A stretch of 64,000 nucleotides of DNA, taken from the NCBI GenBank assembly GCA_900316525.1, contig ONDF01000002.1:91808-155807 (forward strand), in the 5' to 3' direction. Position 1 is the first letter of the stretch, and every line of letters begins with the position of its first letter. Below, piece after piece: positions 36,100 through 45,282 of this stretch. This stretch comes from an uncultured Bacteroidales bacterium. GTDB taxonomy: Bacteria; Bacteroidota; Bacteroidia; Bacteroidales; UBA932. The position numbers and the translations under genes were made by a program. The notes under the pieces were generated by a model, which worked only from the letters and a program-made list of their open reading frames with translations, was not told where the DNA came from and ran no database searches.

Positions 36100-36843
36100 A
36101 TGGAATATAACGTGAAAGTGTGGCGTCAGAAGAACGCCAAAGCCAAGGGTCACTTCGAGACCTATCATGTCACCGACGTGGAAGAGGACGCCTCCTTCCT
36201 GGAGATGCTGGACATCCTGAACGACCAGCTCATCCGCAAGGGTGTGGAGCCCATCGCCTTCGACCACGACTGCCGCGAGGGCATCTGCGGCGCCTGCTCC
36301 CTGTATGTGGACGGCCGCGCCCATGGTCCGGACGACCAGGTGACCACCTGCCAGCTCTTCATGCGTCATTTCAAGCCAGGCGCCACCATCACCGTAGAGC
36401 CTTGGCGGAGCGCCGCCTTCCCGGTGATCAAGGACCTCGTCGTGGACCGTCAGGCCTTCGACAAGATCCTCCAGGCCGGCGGTTTCGTCTCCGTCCGCAC
36501 CGGCGCCGCGCAGGATGCGAACACCATCCTGATCCCGCACGATGACGCGGAACTGTCCATGGACGCCGCCGCCTGCGTCGGTTGCGGCGCCTGCGTCGCC
36601 ACCTGCAAGAACGGCTCTGCGATGCTGTTCGTGGCTGCGCGCGTCAGCTCCCTCGCCCTGCTCCCGCAGGGCAAGCCGGAAGCCGCCCGCCGCGCCCGCG
36701 CGATGGTTGCCAAGATGGACGAACTCGGCTTCGGCAACTGCACGAACACCCGCGCCTGCGAGATGGAGTGCCCGAAGCACGTCACCATCGACCACATCGC
36801 GAGACTGAATCGCGAATATCTCAAGGCCCGCTTCAGCGAGTAG
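36100..36843 (+). CDS. frdB: Fumarate reductase/succinate dehydrogenase iron-sulfur subunit
   Basis: The 247-residue protein carries three cluster sites: [2Fe-2S] from Cys58, Cys63, Cys66 and Cys84 ([10 protein letters not shown]...TTC), [4Fe-4S] from Cys159, Cys162, Cys165 and Cys169 ([11 protein letters not shown]), and the second motif Cys214, Cys220, Cys224 ([12 protein letters not shown]). It passes electrons between FAD in FrdA and the membrane quinone site. The last residues KARFSE end without extension. An intrinsic terminator follows 35 bases later, closing the operon. Confidence 0.97.
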   Translation: MEYNVKVWRQKNAKAKGHFETYHVTDVEEDASFLEMLDILNDQLIRKGVEPIAFDHDCREGICGACSLYVDGRAHGPDDQVTTCQLFMRHFKPGATITVEPWRSAAFPVIKDLVVDRQAFDKILQAGGFVSVRTGAAQDANTILIPHDDAELSMDAAACVGCGACVATCKNGSAMLFVAARVSSLALLPQGKPEAARRARAMVAKMDELGFGNCTNTRACEMECPKHVTIDHIARLNREYLKARFSE

Positions 36844-36847
36844 GCTT

Positions 36848-36875
36848 TGTCATTCTAAGCGAAGCGAAAGAATCT
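36848..36875 (+). repeat. Dispersed intergenic repeat, GTCATTCT...AGAATCT type
   Basis: TGTCATTCTAAGCGAAGCGA and then AAGAATCT form an imperfect inverted repeat (ATTCT/AGAAT). Related pieces lie inverted at 38143-38158 and at 56651-56688. This type of element is common between genes in Bacteroidetes. Confidence 0.55.
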
Positions 36876-36877
36876 CC

Positions 36878-36914
36878 CATCGCAGGAATCCATCCGGTTC
36901 CTGCGATGTTTTTA
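36878..36914 (+). terminator. Intrinsic terminator after frdB
   Basis: Arms CATCGCAGGAA (36878-36888) and TTCCTGCGATG (36898-36908) pair over 11 bases and are followed by TTTTT. The stem and loop closely resemble the terminator at 38163-38196. Confidence 0.85.
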
Positions 36915-36948
36915 TAAACTTAAAGTTAATAACCTTTTGTTAATAACT

Positions 36949-36980
36949 TTTGGTTAATTGTATTTTTCATTCTATCTTTG
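36949..36980 (+). promoter_or_regulatory. Promoter of the AAA ATPase gene
   Basis: TTTG (36949-36952), a 20-base spacer and TATCTTTG (36973-36980) make a complete -33/-7 pair, ending 18 bases before the ATG at 36999. Confidence 0.75.
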
Positions 36981-36998
36981 CTGAAAAGACGGAAAACA

Positions 36999-38123
36999 AT
37001 GAAAAATCCTTTTGTTATAGAGCCTTATGTTTCCAGCCGCTTTTTCTGTGATCGGGAAAAAGAAACAGCTCGTATCATCGATTGTTTGGAAAACGGACGG
37101 AATATTACGCTGATTTCTCCGAGAAGACTGGGAAAAACCGGGTTGATATACCGTGTTTTTGATGAAATGAAGGAGAATAAACTGCCTTTTGAGACCGTTT
37201 ATGCCGATATGAGTTCCAGTCAGAATCTGGAAGATTTCATCAAAATTCTTTCGGAATCCGTGGCAAAGGTCCTTCATAGAAAGAACAGAATCAAGGATAT
37301 ATTCAAGGCCATTGGAGGAATCCGGCCTTTGATCAGCTATGATGAATTGACGGGACAGCCCCAGCTCTCTTTCACTTATCGGACGGAAGAGGATAAAAAA
37401 ATGACGCTGAGTTCGTTGTTCTCATATATGGAAGACTGTGGAAAAGAGGTTGTGGTCGCCATTGATGAATTTCAGCAGATCAGGGAATATCCGGATGTTC
37501 AGATGGAGGCTATGCTCAGAACCTGCATCCAGCCGCTGCACCATGTCCGATTCATTTTCTGCGGCAGCAAAAAACACGTGATGTCGGATATGTTTACGAA
37601 TGCGAAAAGGCCTTTTTATGAAAGTACGACGAATGTTCCGCTCGGTAAATTGGATGAAACGACCTATGCCGGATTCATTACCGGACTTTTCAATGAATAC
37701 GGAAAGTCGATAGAACCTGACCTGGTTGAAAACATCATTCATTGGACGAAAGACCATACCTATTATACCCAGTCGCTTTGTAATGAGGTATTCAACATTT
37801 CCGGAAAGCAAGTGACCGCCGATCATGTCCGGAAGGCGAAACTGACCATCTTGCAGTCCAATACCGACCGTTTCCTGGAAATCAAGCGAATGACGACTCC
37901 GTCCCAGTGGAAACTTCTGAAAGCCGTTGCAAAGGAAGGAGAAGTACAGAAACCCACTTCGGCCGCTTTCCTGTCCAAGTACGGACTAGTTTCCGGTCCG
38001 GCCGTCCTGAAGAGTTTGAAATCTTTGGTCGAGAAAGAACTGATTCTGGAAACCGTGACTTTGGAGGGAAGTGTTTACAGTGTTTATAACGTATTCTTTT
38101 CCAGATATTTGGAATATCTATAA
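36999..38123 (+). CDS. AAA/STAND-type ATPase, probably horizontally acquired
   Basis: I use the ATG at 36999 (MKNPFVIEPYVSSRFFCDRE), giving 374 residues. Walker A is SPRRLGKTGL (about 40-49), Walker B is VVVAIDEFQQI, and sensor-type FIFCGSKKHVMSDMF follows. The C-terminal third has winged-helix character (SKYGLVSGPAVLKSLKSLVEKELI). This is the 'archaeal ATPase'-like family frequent in Bacteroidetes genomes, with no settled role. It is much more AT-rich than its neighbours (AAA, GAA and TTT codons abound) and is flanked by two near-identical terminator hairpins, both of which suggest recent arrival. Confidence 0.8.
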   Translation: MKNPFVIEPYVSSRFFCDREKETARIIDCLENGRNITLISPRRLGKTGLIYRVFDEMKENKLPFETVYADMSSSQNLEDFIKILSESVAKVLHRKNRIKDIFKAIGGIRPLISYDELTGQPQLSFTYRTEEDKKMTLSSLFSYMEDCGKEVVVAIDEFQQIREYPDVQMEAMLRTCIQPLHHVRFIFCGSKKHVMSDMFTNAKRPFYESTTNVPLGKLDETTYAGFITGLFNEYGKSIEPDLVENIIHWTKDHTYYTQSLCNEVFNISGKQVTADHVRKAKLTILQSNTDRFLEIKRMTTPSQWKLLKAVAKEGEVQKPTSAAFLSKYGLVSGPAVLKSLKSLVEKELILETVTLEGSVYSVYNVFFSRYLEYL

Positions 38124-38130
38124 AAAAGTC

Positions 38131-38144
38131 GGCCGCAAGCGGCC
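38131..38144. repeat. Perfect short palindrome after the ATPase gene
   Basis: GGCCGCAAGCGGCC has 6-base arms around AA. It precedes the inverted copy (38143-38158) of the GTCATTCTGAGGAGG repeat and then the terminator hairpin. Confidence 0.5.
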
Positions 38145-38162
38145 TCCTCAGAATGACAATTG

Positions 38163-38196
38163 ACAGCAGGAATCATCCGGTTCCTGCTGTTTTTTT
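38163..38196 (+). terminator. Intrinsic terminator after the ATPase gene
   Basis: ACAGCAGGAA (38163-38172) pairs with TTCCTGCTGT (38181-38190), followed by a run of T. The stem-loop core differs from the one at 36878-36914 by a single base deletion in the loop. Confidence 0.85.
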
Positions 38197-38663
38197 GAGC
38201 GCTTTCGTACATTAACCTCCAAATTGTTACTCCGTAGGGAAAGGGCCGGAAAGCCGTCCAGAGGGCATTTTATAGGTAAATAGATCCGCCAGAACCCCTA
38301 TTGTATGGGCTTGAAAGGCAATAAAAGGGTAAAAATCGGCACCAAAACTCACTTTTTTACAGTTTTTTTAAATATTATAAATTGTTAATTGTTTTTATAA
38401 TTTAATAATAATTAGTAAATTTGACCTCGTAATTCATTATTAATTTTTTATTTACAAATCCGAATCATTAACACTGTTTTATTTTTGAATATACTCTTTA
38501 TATTTGCATAATTCAAGATTGTTTCCAAACTTTGCAGGCATACGTCATCATTTATGACCTTTGAAAAAACTATTTAGGTGACAATTTAGGAGTGTATTCG
38601 ATACAAAAAAACCGCAATTTATTTTGTATCACCATATTTATGTTTAACCAAAGTTTCTTGCTT
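38197..38663. other. Long AT-rich leader upstream of susC-like gene
   Basis: No gene is visible. From about 38340 the sequence is strongly AT-rich. A -7-like box TATATTTG lies at 38499-38506 without a well-spaced -33, leaving a leader of about 150 bases. A short inverted repeat GTCAT/ATGAC (38544-38558) sits in that leader. Long leaders are usual before Bacteroidetes susC genes, where regulation by sigma/anti-sigma factors or antisense RNA occurs, but no such regulator gene is next to this one. Confidence 0.5.
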
Positions 38664-41600
38664 ATGAAAAAAGTAAAACTGTTCCTGGCGTGCCTGCTGG
38701 CTGTCGTCGCGACGGCTGCGTACGCTCAGAACATCACCGTCAGAGGTACGGTTACCGACTCCTCCAACGGTGAACCCATCACGGGAGCTGCTGTCGTCGT
38801 GCAGGGAAGTGCCACTTCCTACGCGCTGACTGATGTGCAGGGTGCTTTCTCCATCAATGCTCCGAGAAATGGCGTCCTTGTCGTCAGCAACATGGGCTAC
38901 AAGACGACGTCCGTCGAGGTGAACGGCATGACCGTCGTCAACGTCGCTCTCGAGCCTGATACGGAGTACCTCGATGAGGTTGTCGTCACAGCCCAGGGCC
39001 TGACCCGCAAGCAGAAAGCCATCGGTTATTCCGCCCAGGTCATCAATGACGAGCAACTGACCATCACCCACAGCTCCTCCCTCGGTAACTCCCTCGCCGG
39101 TAAGGTTGCCGGTGCGCAGTTCTGGGGATCTGCCGGTTCTACCTTCAACGAGGGTAAAATCATCCTCCGTGGTCCGACCTCCTACAGCAACCAGGAAGGT
39201 AGCGAGCCGATCTATGTGATCGACGGAACCATCGCCAGCGCTGCGGCCGTCAATATGGACGACGTGGAGAGCATCAACATCCTGAAGGGCCCCTCCGCGA
39301 CCGCCCTGTACGGTTCCCGCGGTGCCAACGGTGCTGTCATCATCACCACCAAGAAGGCTCAGGAAGGTCAGTCCCTCGTGGAATTCAGCCACACGACTAC
39401 GGCTGAAGTCCTGTACAACCACATCAAGTTCCAGAAAGAATTCGGTGGCGGTTCGATGGCTCAGCAGAATACGGCCATGTACAATGCCGTCCAGAAAGCC
39501 GGCCTGCTTGACAAATATCCGGATGTCCTGGACGCGAAGGCCGCTTTCGAACTGAACGGTTTTGATCTGCCGGACGGCACTTATACCTATGACTATTGGG
39601 AAGATGTGAACTGGGGTCCCCGTTATGACAACACGACCATGGTCCGTCCCGCCGTTTCCTGGGATCCTTCCCATCCGAAGTACGGCAAGGCCGAGCCTTG
39701 GAGCTATCAGCTCGACCTCCGCGACCTTACCCGCGTCGCCTGGACCAACACGACCACCGTTTCCTTCAACAAGTCCGTCAAGGGAATGAACACCCGCGTG
39801 TCCTTCACCAACGTGGACCGTCCCGGTATCTTCTACAATTCCAAGGCTGTCCGCCGTTCCTTCAGCGTCAGTTCCCAGATCAAGCCCAACAGCTGGCTGA
39901 CCGCCGACCTGAGCTATCGCTATCGCGTCCGTGTGAACCAGAACGCTGAGCAGGAAGGTTACTCCGCCAATGGTAACTACATCTGCGACTTCGTTCAATG
40001 GGGCCATACGAATGTCAATCTGAAAGATCTCAAGGATTGGCAGCGTCCTGACGGCGGATGGCGTACCTGGAACATCGTCGGTGCCAAGAACTTCGACGAC
40101 TATGCCGCCGCTTATCTGGCCGGAGACGCCGACCTTACTGCGAACTACCACGACAACCCGTATGCGGTGATGGAGCAGTACACCTATACCAACAAGACCC
40201 AGTATCATATGGCTTCCGCTGACGTTTATGCCAGCCTGCCGTACAACTTCCGTCTGGGCGCCCGCATCAACAACCTGATCCAGAACTCTCACTATGAGGA
40301 GAAAGATGGTTTTGGTTCCATCAACTTCGATCCGTACTACCGGAACTATTTCTCCGAGACGAACGACATCACGGCCCAGGGTTACCTGACCTGGAACAAT
40401 TCCTTCGTGGATAACCGTCTCACGGCAGAGGCCGCCGCCTTCGCCGAGGCCCGCAAGTATGACTACTACTATCTGAACAGCGCCACCAACGGCGGTCTGT
40501 CCGTGATTGGCCTGTACAACCTGAGCGCATCCAACAACACGTATTCCACCAACAACAGCGAGACCCATTACAAGACCCGTTCGTTCTTCGGTACCGCGAC
40601 CGTCGGTTGGGATGACCTGGTCTATCTGGACGGCTCCCTCCGTTATGACATCGATTCCCGCCTCCCGGCCGACAAGAACGGTTATCTCTATGGTGGTGGT
40701 TCCCTGTCCTTCATGGCCAGCAAACTCATCAACGCTCCTTGGCTCAACTTCTGGAAGATTCGTGGCTCCCTCGCCCAGGTGGGTTCCACCATCGGCGCTT
40801 ACAACGTGAAGCCGACCTACACGGTCTCCACCAAACTCCATGGCCAGACCGGTCTCTACGAGCCTTCCACGCAGGTGAATGAGCACATCCTTCCTACCAT
40901 CTCCACTTCCTATGAGGTCGGTACCGAGTTCAAACTCTTCAACAACCGCTTGTACGGTGATGTCAACTTCTATTTGAAGAATACGAAGAACTCCATCATC
41001 AACGCGACGGTTCTCCCGCAGTCCGGTTTCAATTCCCGCACGATCAACGCCGGTCTGGTGCAGAACAAGGGTGTGGAAATCCTGCTCGGTGGTACGCCTG
41101 TCCGTACGAAGGATTTCGAGTGGAATATCTCCGCGAACATTTCCAAGAATGTCAACACGCTGGTTGAACTGGCCCCCGGCCAGCCTTCCACCCGTCTGTA
41201 TGGTAATTCCTTCTATTTCTTCTGGAATTTGATGTCCATCGAGAAACAGCCGATCGGTGTCATTCAGACCAATGCCCGTTGGCTGCGCAATGATGACGGC
41301 CAGCTGATCCTCCGTGCCGGTACCGCCAACACCGGTGATGTCCGTCCTTCTTGGGAAACCGATGTCCCGAAGAACGTGGGTAACATCCAGCCCGACTTTA
41401 CGGGTGGTTTCAATACCAGTTTCCGCTACAAGGACTTCACGCTTTCCGCCGCTTTCGACTATGTCATCGGTGGTCAGATGGTTTCTTGGACGAACATGTG
41501 GGGTAAGGGTTCCGGTCTGCTTGCTGAAACTGCCGTCCTGAACGACAGGGGCAAGAGCATCCGTGAGCCTGTCCAGACCGGTGGCGGTGTCCACTTGACT

Positions 41601-41942
41601 GGTGTGGACAAGGATGGCAATGCGATGGACGGTTACATCGACGCCTTCTACTATTTCTACTATCAGTATGTCTATGACCAGGATTCCACGATTTTCAACC
41701 GTTCTTATCTGAAGATGCGTGAACTTGCTCTTCGTTACAACATGCCGAAGAACATTGTGAACAAGATCAAGGGCATTTCTTCTGCCAGCGTCGCTTTTGT
41801 GGCCACCAATCCTTGGCTCATCTACTCCGCGGTTCCGCACATCGATCCTTCCGAACTGGGCGGTGCTGAATACAACTTCCTCGAAGGCGGTCAGGCTGTG
41901 TCCACCCGCTCCTTCGGTGTTACGCTCAATGTCACTTTCTAA
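38664..41942 (+). CDS. SusC/RagA-family TonB-dependent receptor
   Basis: The start is the ATG at 38664 (MKKVKLFLACLLAVVATAAYAQ signal peptide), giving 1092 residues. A CarboxypepD-like domain (about 24-100, ITVRGTVTDSSNGEPITGAAV) is followed by the plug (DEVVVTAQGLTRKQKAIGYS ... GPSATALYGSRGANGAVIITTKK) and a 22-strand-type barrel ending SFGVTLNVTF with the terminal Phe. It imports a ligand captured by the SusD-like lipoprotein encoded 9 bases downstream, energised by TonB. Codon use (TCC, CGT, GGT) and lower GC suggest high expression. No glycoside hydrolase, sulfatase or peptidase is adjacent, so the substrate is unknown. Confidence 0.96.
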   Translation: MKKVKLFLACLLAVVATAAYAQNITVRGTVTDSSNGEPITGAAVVVQGSATSYALTDVQGAFSINAPRNGVLVVSNMGYKTTSVEVNGMTVVNVALEPDTEYLDEVVVTAQGLTRKQKAIGYSAQVINDEQLTITHSSSLGNSLAGKVAGAQFWGSAGSTFNEGKIILRGPTSYSNQEGSEPIYVIDGTIASAAAVNMDDVESINILKGPSATALYGSRGANGAVIITTKKAQEGQSLVEFSHTTTAEVLYNHIKFQKEFGGGSMAQQNTAMYNAVQKAGLLDKYPDVLDAKAAFELNGFDLPDGTYTYDYWEDVNWGPRYDNTTMVRPAVSWDPSHPKYGKAEPWSYQLDLRDLTRVAWTNTTTVSFNKSVKGMNTRVSFTNVDRPGIFYNSKAVRRSFSVSSQIKPNSWLTADLSYRYRVRVNQNAEQEGYSANGNYICDFVQWGHTNVNLKDLKDWQRPDGGWRTWNIVGAKNFDDYAAAYLAGDADLTANYHDNPYAVMEQYTYTNKTQYHMASADVYASLPYNFRLGARINNLIQNSHYEEKDGFGSINFDPYYRNYFSETNDITAQGYLTWNNSFVDNRLTAEAAAFAEARKYDYYYLNSATNGGLSVIGLYNLSASNNTYSTNNSETHYKTRSFFGTATVGWDDLVYLDGSLRYDIDSRLPADKNGYLYGGGSLSFMASKLINAPWLNFWKIRGSLAQVGSTIGAYNVKPTYTVSTKLHGQTGLYEPSTQVNEHILPTISTSYEVGTEFKLFNNRLYGDVNFYLKNTKNSIINATVLPQSGFNSRTINAGLVQNKGVEILLGGTPVRTKDFEWNISANISKNVNTLVELAPGQPSTRLYGNSFYFFWNLMSIEKQPIGVIQTNARWLRNDDGQLILRAGTANTGDVRPSWETDVPKNVGNIQPDFTGGFNTSFRYKDFTLSAAFDYVIGGQMVSWTNMWGKGSGLLAETAVLNDRGKSIREPVQTGGGVHLTGVDKDGNAMDGYIDAFYYFYYQYVYDQDSTIFNRSYLKMRELALRYNMPKNIVNKIKGISSASVAFVATNPWLIYSAVPHIDPSELGGAEYNFLEGGQAVSTRSFGVTLNVTF

Positions 41943-41951
41943 TATAGGAGG

Positions 41952-43550
41952 ATGAAGATTATGAAAAAGATATATGCCCTTTTGATTCCCGCCCTGGTTG
42001 CCGTTCTTATGGCTGGCTGTGCCAAACTCCATGATTTCGGCGACATCAACCTGGACCCCAATAAGCCTTCTACGCCGTTTACGACCTACTTCTTCACGCA
42101 GGCGTGCAAGTATGTACCGCTTTTCGTGCTGAGAGATGCGGACAACGGCTATGATCCTTGGCAGCAGGAATGGGCCGGTTACCTTTCCGAGTCCAAGAAC
42201 AACCAGTACGGTCCGCTGTCCACGACATCTACCTTCGGCAGTGGCACTTACTACCTGAATCCGATCAAGAATCTCACGAAGATCGTCGAACTGAACGAGG
42301 ACGAAGAGGAGAAGGATAAACCGAACGTCACGGCCTTCGGCTCCGCCAACAACCAGATTGCGGTGGCCAAGACTTTGATGGCCTTCATCTACATGACCAT
42401 CTCCGACATCCAGGGCCCCATCGTTCTCTCCGAGGCGCTCCAAGGCGTTTCCCAGGACAACTGGAAGCCGAAGTATGACTCTCAGGAAGATGCCTACAAG
42501 CAGCTTGACGAGATGCTGACCCAGGCTTATTCCCTGTTCGATGAGAGTGGTGACCTGAATGGCGATGCGGACGTCCTCTTCGAAGGCGATGTTGCCAAGT
42601 GGAAGAAATTCAATGCTTCCGTCCGGATGTTGATGGCCATCAAACTCAGCGACGTGGATCCCGCTACGGGCAAATCCCGCTTTGCGGCCGCCTATGCCCA
42701 TGGCGGTATGACCTCCGCCGAGGACGGCTTGGACTATACGTATGACGACCTGAACAAGAACTACCTGTATTACTGGGTCAGCCCGGACAACCCGAGCGCC
42801 GGTTTCAATGCCGTTCCGAACTACTTCATCGTTGAGGAGATGAAGGCCCTGAAGGATCCGCGCATGTTCAAGTACTTTGACATCGAGGGTTATAAGGGAA
42901 CGCGTCCCGCAGAGAAGTTCCCGCGTGATCAGTACACCTCCTTCTATGGCATTCCGTTCGGTCTTGCCAGCAACACCCACGTTTCCGCGTGGGCCAGCTA
43001 CACTTGCTGTGTCAACAGCAAGATGATTGCGATGGACGCCACGATCCCTGTGATTCCTGCTGCCCGTGTTCTCCTGGTGGAGGCCGAGGCCGCCCAGCGT
43101 GGTTGGATTTCCGCTTCCGCGAAGGACCTCTACGAGGCCGGTATCAAAGCTTCCTTCGACTGGTGGGGTGCCTCCGGCGCTGACGAATATGTCGCCAGCG
43201 AAGGCGTCGCCTTCGACGCTTCCAAGGCGATTGAGCAGATTGCCCTCCAGCGCTGGATCGCCGGTTATCTCGCCGACGGTATCGAGGCCTGGTCCGACTG
43301 GCGCCGCCTGGATATTCCGAAGATGCCCGTTGGTCCTGCCGCCGCTGACCAGGGTACTACCCATTATCCGTTCCGTCTCCCGTTCGACGCCGATGTCGAC
43401 GGCCAGCGCAATGAGGAGAATTACAATGCGGCCATCAAGACGCTGAAGCCCACCGGTGAAGACACCAAGGACAACCGCGTATGGTGGGATGTTGCTGCGA
43501 ACGATGATGGTGTTCTGACCGAGGAGCAGTGCACGCCGCCTACCCTCTAA
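41952..43550 (+). CDS. SusD/RagB-family surface lipoprotein (SusD-like_2 type)
   Basis: The 532-residue protein has a lipoprotein signal with LMAGC (Cys23). The N-terminal INLDPNKPSTPFTTYFFTQAC and the helical TPR-like core (AVAKTLMAFIYMTISDIQGPIVLSEAL, MLMAIKLSDVDPATGKSRFAAAY) fit the SusD-like nutrient-binding family. The C-terminus has the typical WSDWRRLDIPK and RLPFDADVDGQRNEENYNAA segments. It forms the lid of the SusC channel at the cell surface. A GC hairpin with T-run (43571) ends the operon. Confidence 0.95.
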   Translation: MKIMKKIYALLIPALVAVLMAGCAKLHDFGDINLDPNKPSTPFTTYFFTQACKYVPLFVLRDADNGYDPWQQEWAGYLSESKNNQYGPLSTTSTFGSGTYYLNPIKNLTKIVELNEDEEEKDKPNVTAFGSANNQIAVAKTLMAFIYMTISDIQGPIVLSEALQGVSQDNWKPKYDSQEDAYKQLDEMLTQAYSLFDESGDLNGDADVLFEGDVAKWKKFNASVRMLMAIKLSDVDPATGKSRFAAAYAHGGMTSAEDGLDYTYDDLNKNYLYYWVSPDNPSAGFNAVPNYFIVEEMKALKDPRMFKYFDIEGYKGTRPAEKFPRDQYTSFYGIPFGLASNTHVSAWASYTCCVNSKMIAMDATIPVIPAARVLLVEAEAAQRGWISASAKDLYEAGIKASFDWWGASGADEYVASEGVAFDASKAIEQIALQRWIAGYLADGIEAWSDWRRLDIPKMPVGPAAADQGTTHYPFRLPFDADVDGQRNEENYNAAIKTLKPTGEDTKDNRVWWDVAANDDGVLTEEQCTPPTL

Positions 43551-43570
43551 GTCTTGAACCGACACAACGA

Positions 43571-43600
43571 GAAACCCGACCGAAAGGCCGGGTTTCTTTT
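43571..43600. terminator. Bidirectional terminator between convergent operons
   Basis: GAAACCCG (43571-43578) and CGGGTTTC (43589-43596) with an inner CC-GAAA-GG form a stable tetraloop hairpin followed by TTTT. It serves the susD-like gene and, read the other way, lies at the end of the minus-strand operon. Confidence 0.85.
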
Positions 43601-45282
43601 TATTCCACCTCGAAAGCGAATTCTTGATAGACGGGCTTTCCGTCCTCGGTGAATCCTTCGGCGACCGCCTTGAAGCGACCGGCGTAGCCCGGCGTATGGA
43701 TTTCGATGCGGTAGTCGGAACCGGCGTCCAGGTTCAGGACGGGGTGCCAATACAGGAGTTGGCGCAGGTCCTGACCCTCCCCTTCCGGGACGGCGCCGTT
43801 GTAGGCGACCGGATAGGCGACCCCCTGGAAGTCCACCACGCGCACATTGGCGGGGAAGTGGAGGGCGGTGACGTAGTTTTTCTTGGTGATGAAGTTCACC
43901 AGCCCGTGGTAGGCGACCTTCCCGCAGACGAAAGACTGCAGGTAGATGTCCACGTCCTCGAGCAGCATCGCATCGAAGTCCAGCAGCAGGTCGAGGTCGC
44001 TCAGGACGACGCCGTCCATCATGACGAGGATGCTTCCCGTCCTGTCGAACCGCGACTGGACGGCGTCCGAGACGACCAGTTGCAGCTGCCAGACATCGTT
44101 CACCCGGCGGAGGCTGAGCTCGGGGATGATTTCCACCAGGACTTCCCGGACCGACGGGAAGCGGTTGTAGTCGTCCAGGTGATAGCGACGGTGGTCGACG
44201 GATTCGAGCAGCAAGTCTTTCCGGCGGGTCATGAAGGTGGTCAGGGTGTCGATGCGGAGGGTCTTTTCGGCGCGGAGGGCGGCCTTCCGGGAAACGAGGT
44301 CCTGCCGCTGGACGGGGCTCAGGAGGAGCTTCGGCAGCGTCCCGGCTTCGGGATGGATGAAGGGACTCTCAAAGTCGATATATCCTTCCTTCCTGTCCAG
44401 CTGCGACACTTCGCACACGATTTCCCGGTTGCCGTAGATGTTGGACGTATGATACCGGATGATGTCCGTTCCGTCGGCACGGCCGATGTAGAGGCTGGCG
44501 GGATCCCCGGCCGTGGACAGGGTGGCTTCGGTGTAGTCGCTTTCCGTCCTCGCTCCCAGGAGACGGGCGGTGACGATTTCTCCATCATACTCGGTCACAG
44601 GATTCGCGCCGGGGCGGAGGCGGACATCGGCTGGAAGGGCCTTCAGGAAGCTTTCCGGCGAGTTTTCCTGCGCGGCGGGACGAAGGTCGTCCTCGTGGCG
44701 GACGGACAGGCTCACCGAAGCCCTCGATCCGCCGTTGCTGAGGACCAGCGCGGCCGCGGCGCCTTTCGGAAGGCGCGTCCGGGCGGAGAGCTGCAGCGCC
44801 CCCTGCGGGGCCGCTTCCTGCTGCGGCATGGATTCATAGACCGGTTCGTCCAGGATTTCGACGCCGTCCGGTACCCGGGCGGCGGAGGTGGTGTTGAAGA
44901 CGGTCAGCAGGCGGGAACCCGCCATCCAGGGCGTCCCTTCCTCCCCGGCGTTGACGGCGGTATAGGCGACAAGCCGGTAGGTGCCGGTAGGAGCGGTGAC
45001 GGGAATCCGGAAGGATCCGGCGCCCCGGCCTTCCAACAGGCCTATTTTGGCCGTACAGGCCGTTCCGGCCTCGGAAACGAGTTCCAGGTAGGATACGGCG
45101 CTTTCGTTCGAAAAACGGCCGTTTCCGTCCAGGCAGGTCAGGGAGCACCAGACGGCGTCGCCGGCGACATAGACTTCCCGGTCGGTGGAGACATAGATGC
45201 GTTCCACGGGCACGGCGGCCGCCCCCTGGAGGATGCCGGCGCAGAGGGCCAGCATCGAAAGTATCGTCTTTTTCATCGTCAT
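43600..45282 (-). CDS. Exported protein with MG2-like (macroglobulin) domain
   Basis: I take the ATG at 45282, which overlaps the DUF4249 stop (ATGA), giving 560 residues (MTMKKTILSMLALCAGILQG signal). The N-terminal region VERIYVSTDREVYVAGDAVWCSL...FRIPVTAPTGTYRLVAYTAVN has the strand pattern of MG2 domains of alpha-2-macroglobulin-like proteins. The C-terminal part contains SILVMMDGVVLSDLDLLLDFDAMLLEDVDIYLQS, like a receptor plug segment. I do not recognise the whole family. It follows a TonB receptor/DUF4249 pair and probably acts with it at the cell surface. Confidence 0.6.
   Translation of the reverse strand: MTMKKTILSMLALCAGILQGAAAVPVERIYVSTDREVYVAGDAVWCSLTCLDGNGRFSNESAVSYLELVSEAGTACTAKIGLLEGRGAGSFRIPVTAPTGTYRLVAYTAVNAGEEGTPWMAGSRLLTVFNTTSAARVPDGVEILDEPVYESMPQQEAAPQGALQLSARTRLPKGAAAALVLSNGGSRASVSLSVRHEDDLRPAAQENSPESFLKALPADVRLRPGANPVTEYDGEIVTARLLGARTESDYTEATLSTAGDPASLYIGRADGTDIIRYHTSNIYGNREIVCEVSQLDRKEGYIDFESPFIHPEAGTLPKLLLSPVQRQDLVSRKAALRAEKTLRIDTLTTFMTRRKDLLLESVDHRRYHLDDYNRFPSVREVLVEIIPELSLRRVNDVWQLQLVVSDAVQSRFDRTGSILVMMDGVVLSDLDLLLDFDAMLLEDVDIYLQSFVCGKVAYHGLVNFITKKNYVTALHFPANVRVVDFQGVAYPVAYNGAVPEGEGQDLRQLLYWHPVLNLDAGSDYRIEIHTPGYAGRFKAVAEGFTEDGKPVYQEFAFEVE

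Noticed and set aside
36999..38123. AAA ATPase as part of a phage-defence operon
   Set aside because: It is a single gene between two terminators with no effector, nuclease or restriction partner next to it.
38664..43550. Polysaccharide utilisation locus
   Set aside because: The SusC/SusD pair is real, but there are no glycoside hydrolases, lyases, sulfatases or a hybrid two-component/ECF regulator beside it, so I call it an orphan pair.
38619..43565. 1648-residue open frame on the minus strand, antisense to the susC/susD pair
   Set aside because: Composition is driven by the third-codon bias of the real plus-strand genes; the product has no recognisable domain, and the plus strand gives complete receptor and lipoprotein sequences.
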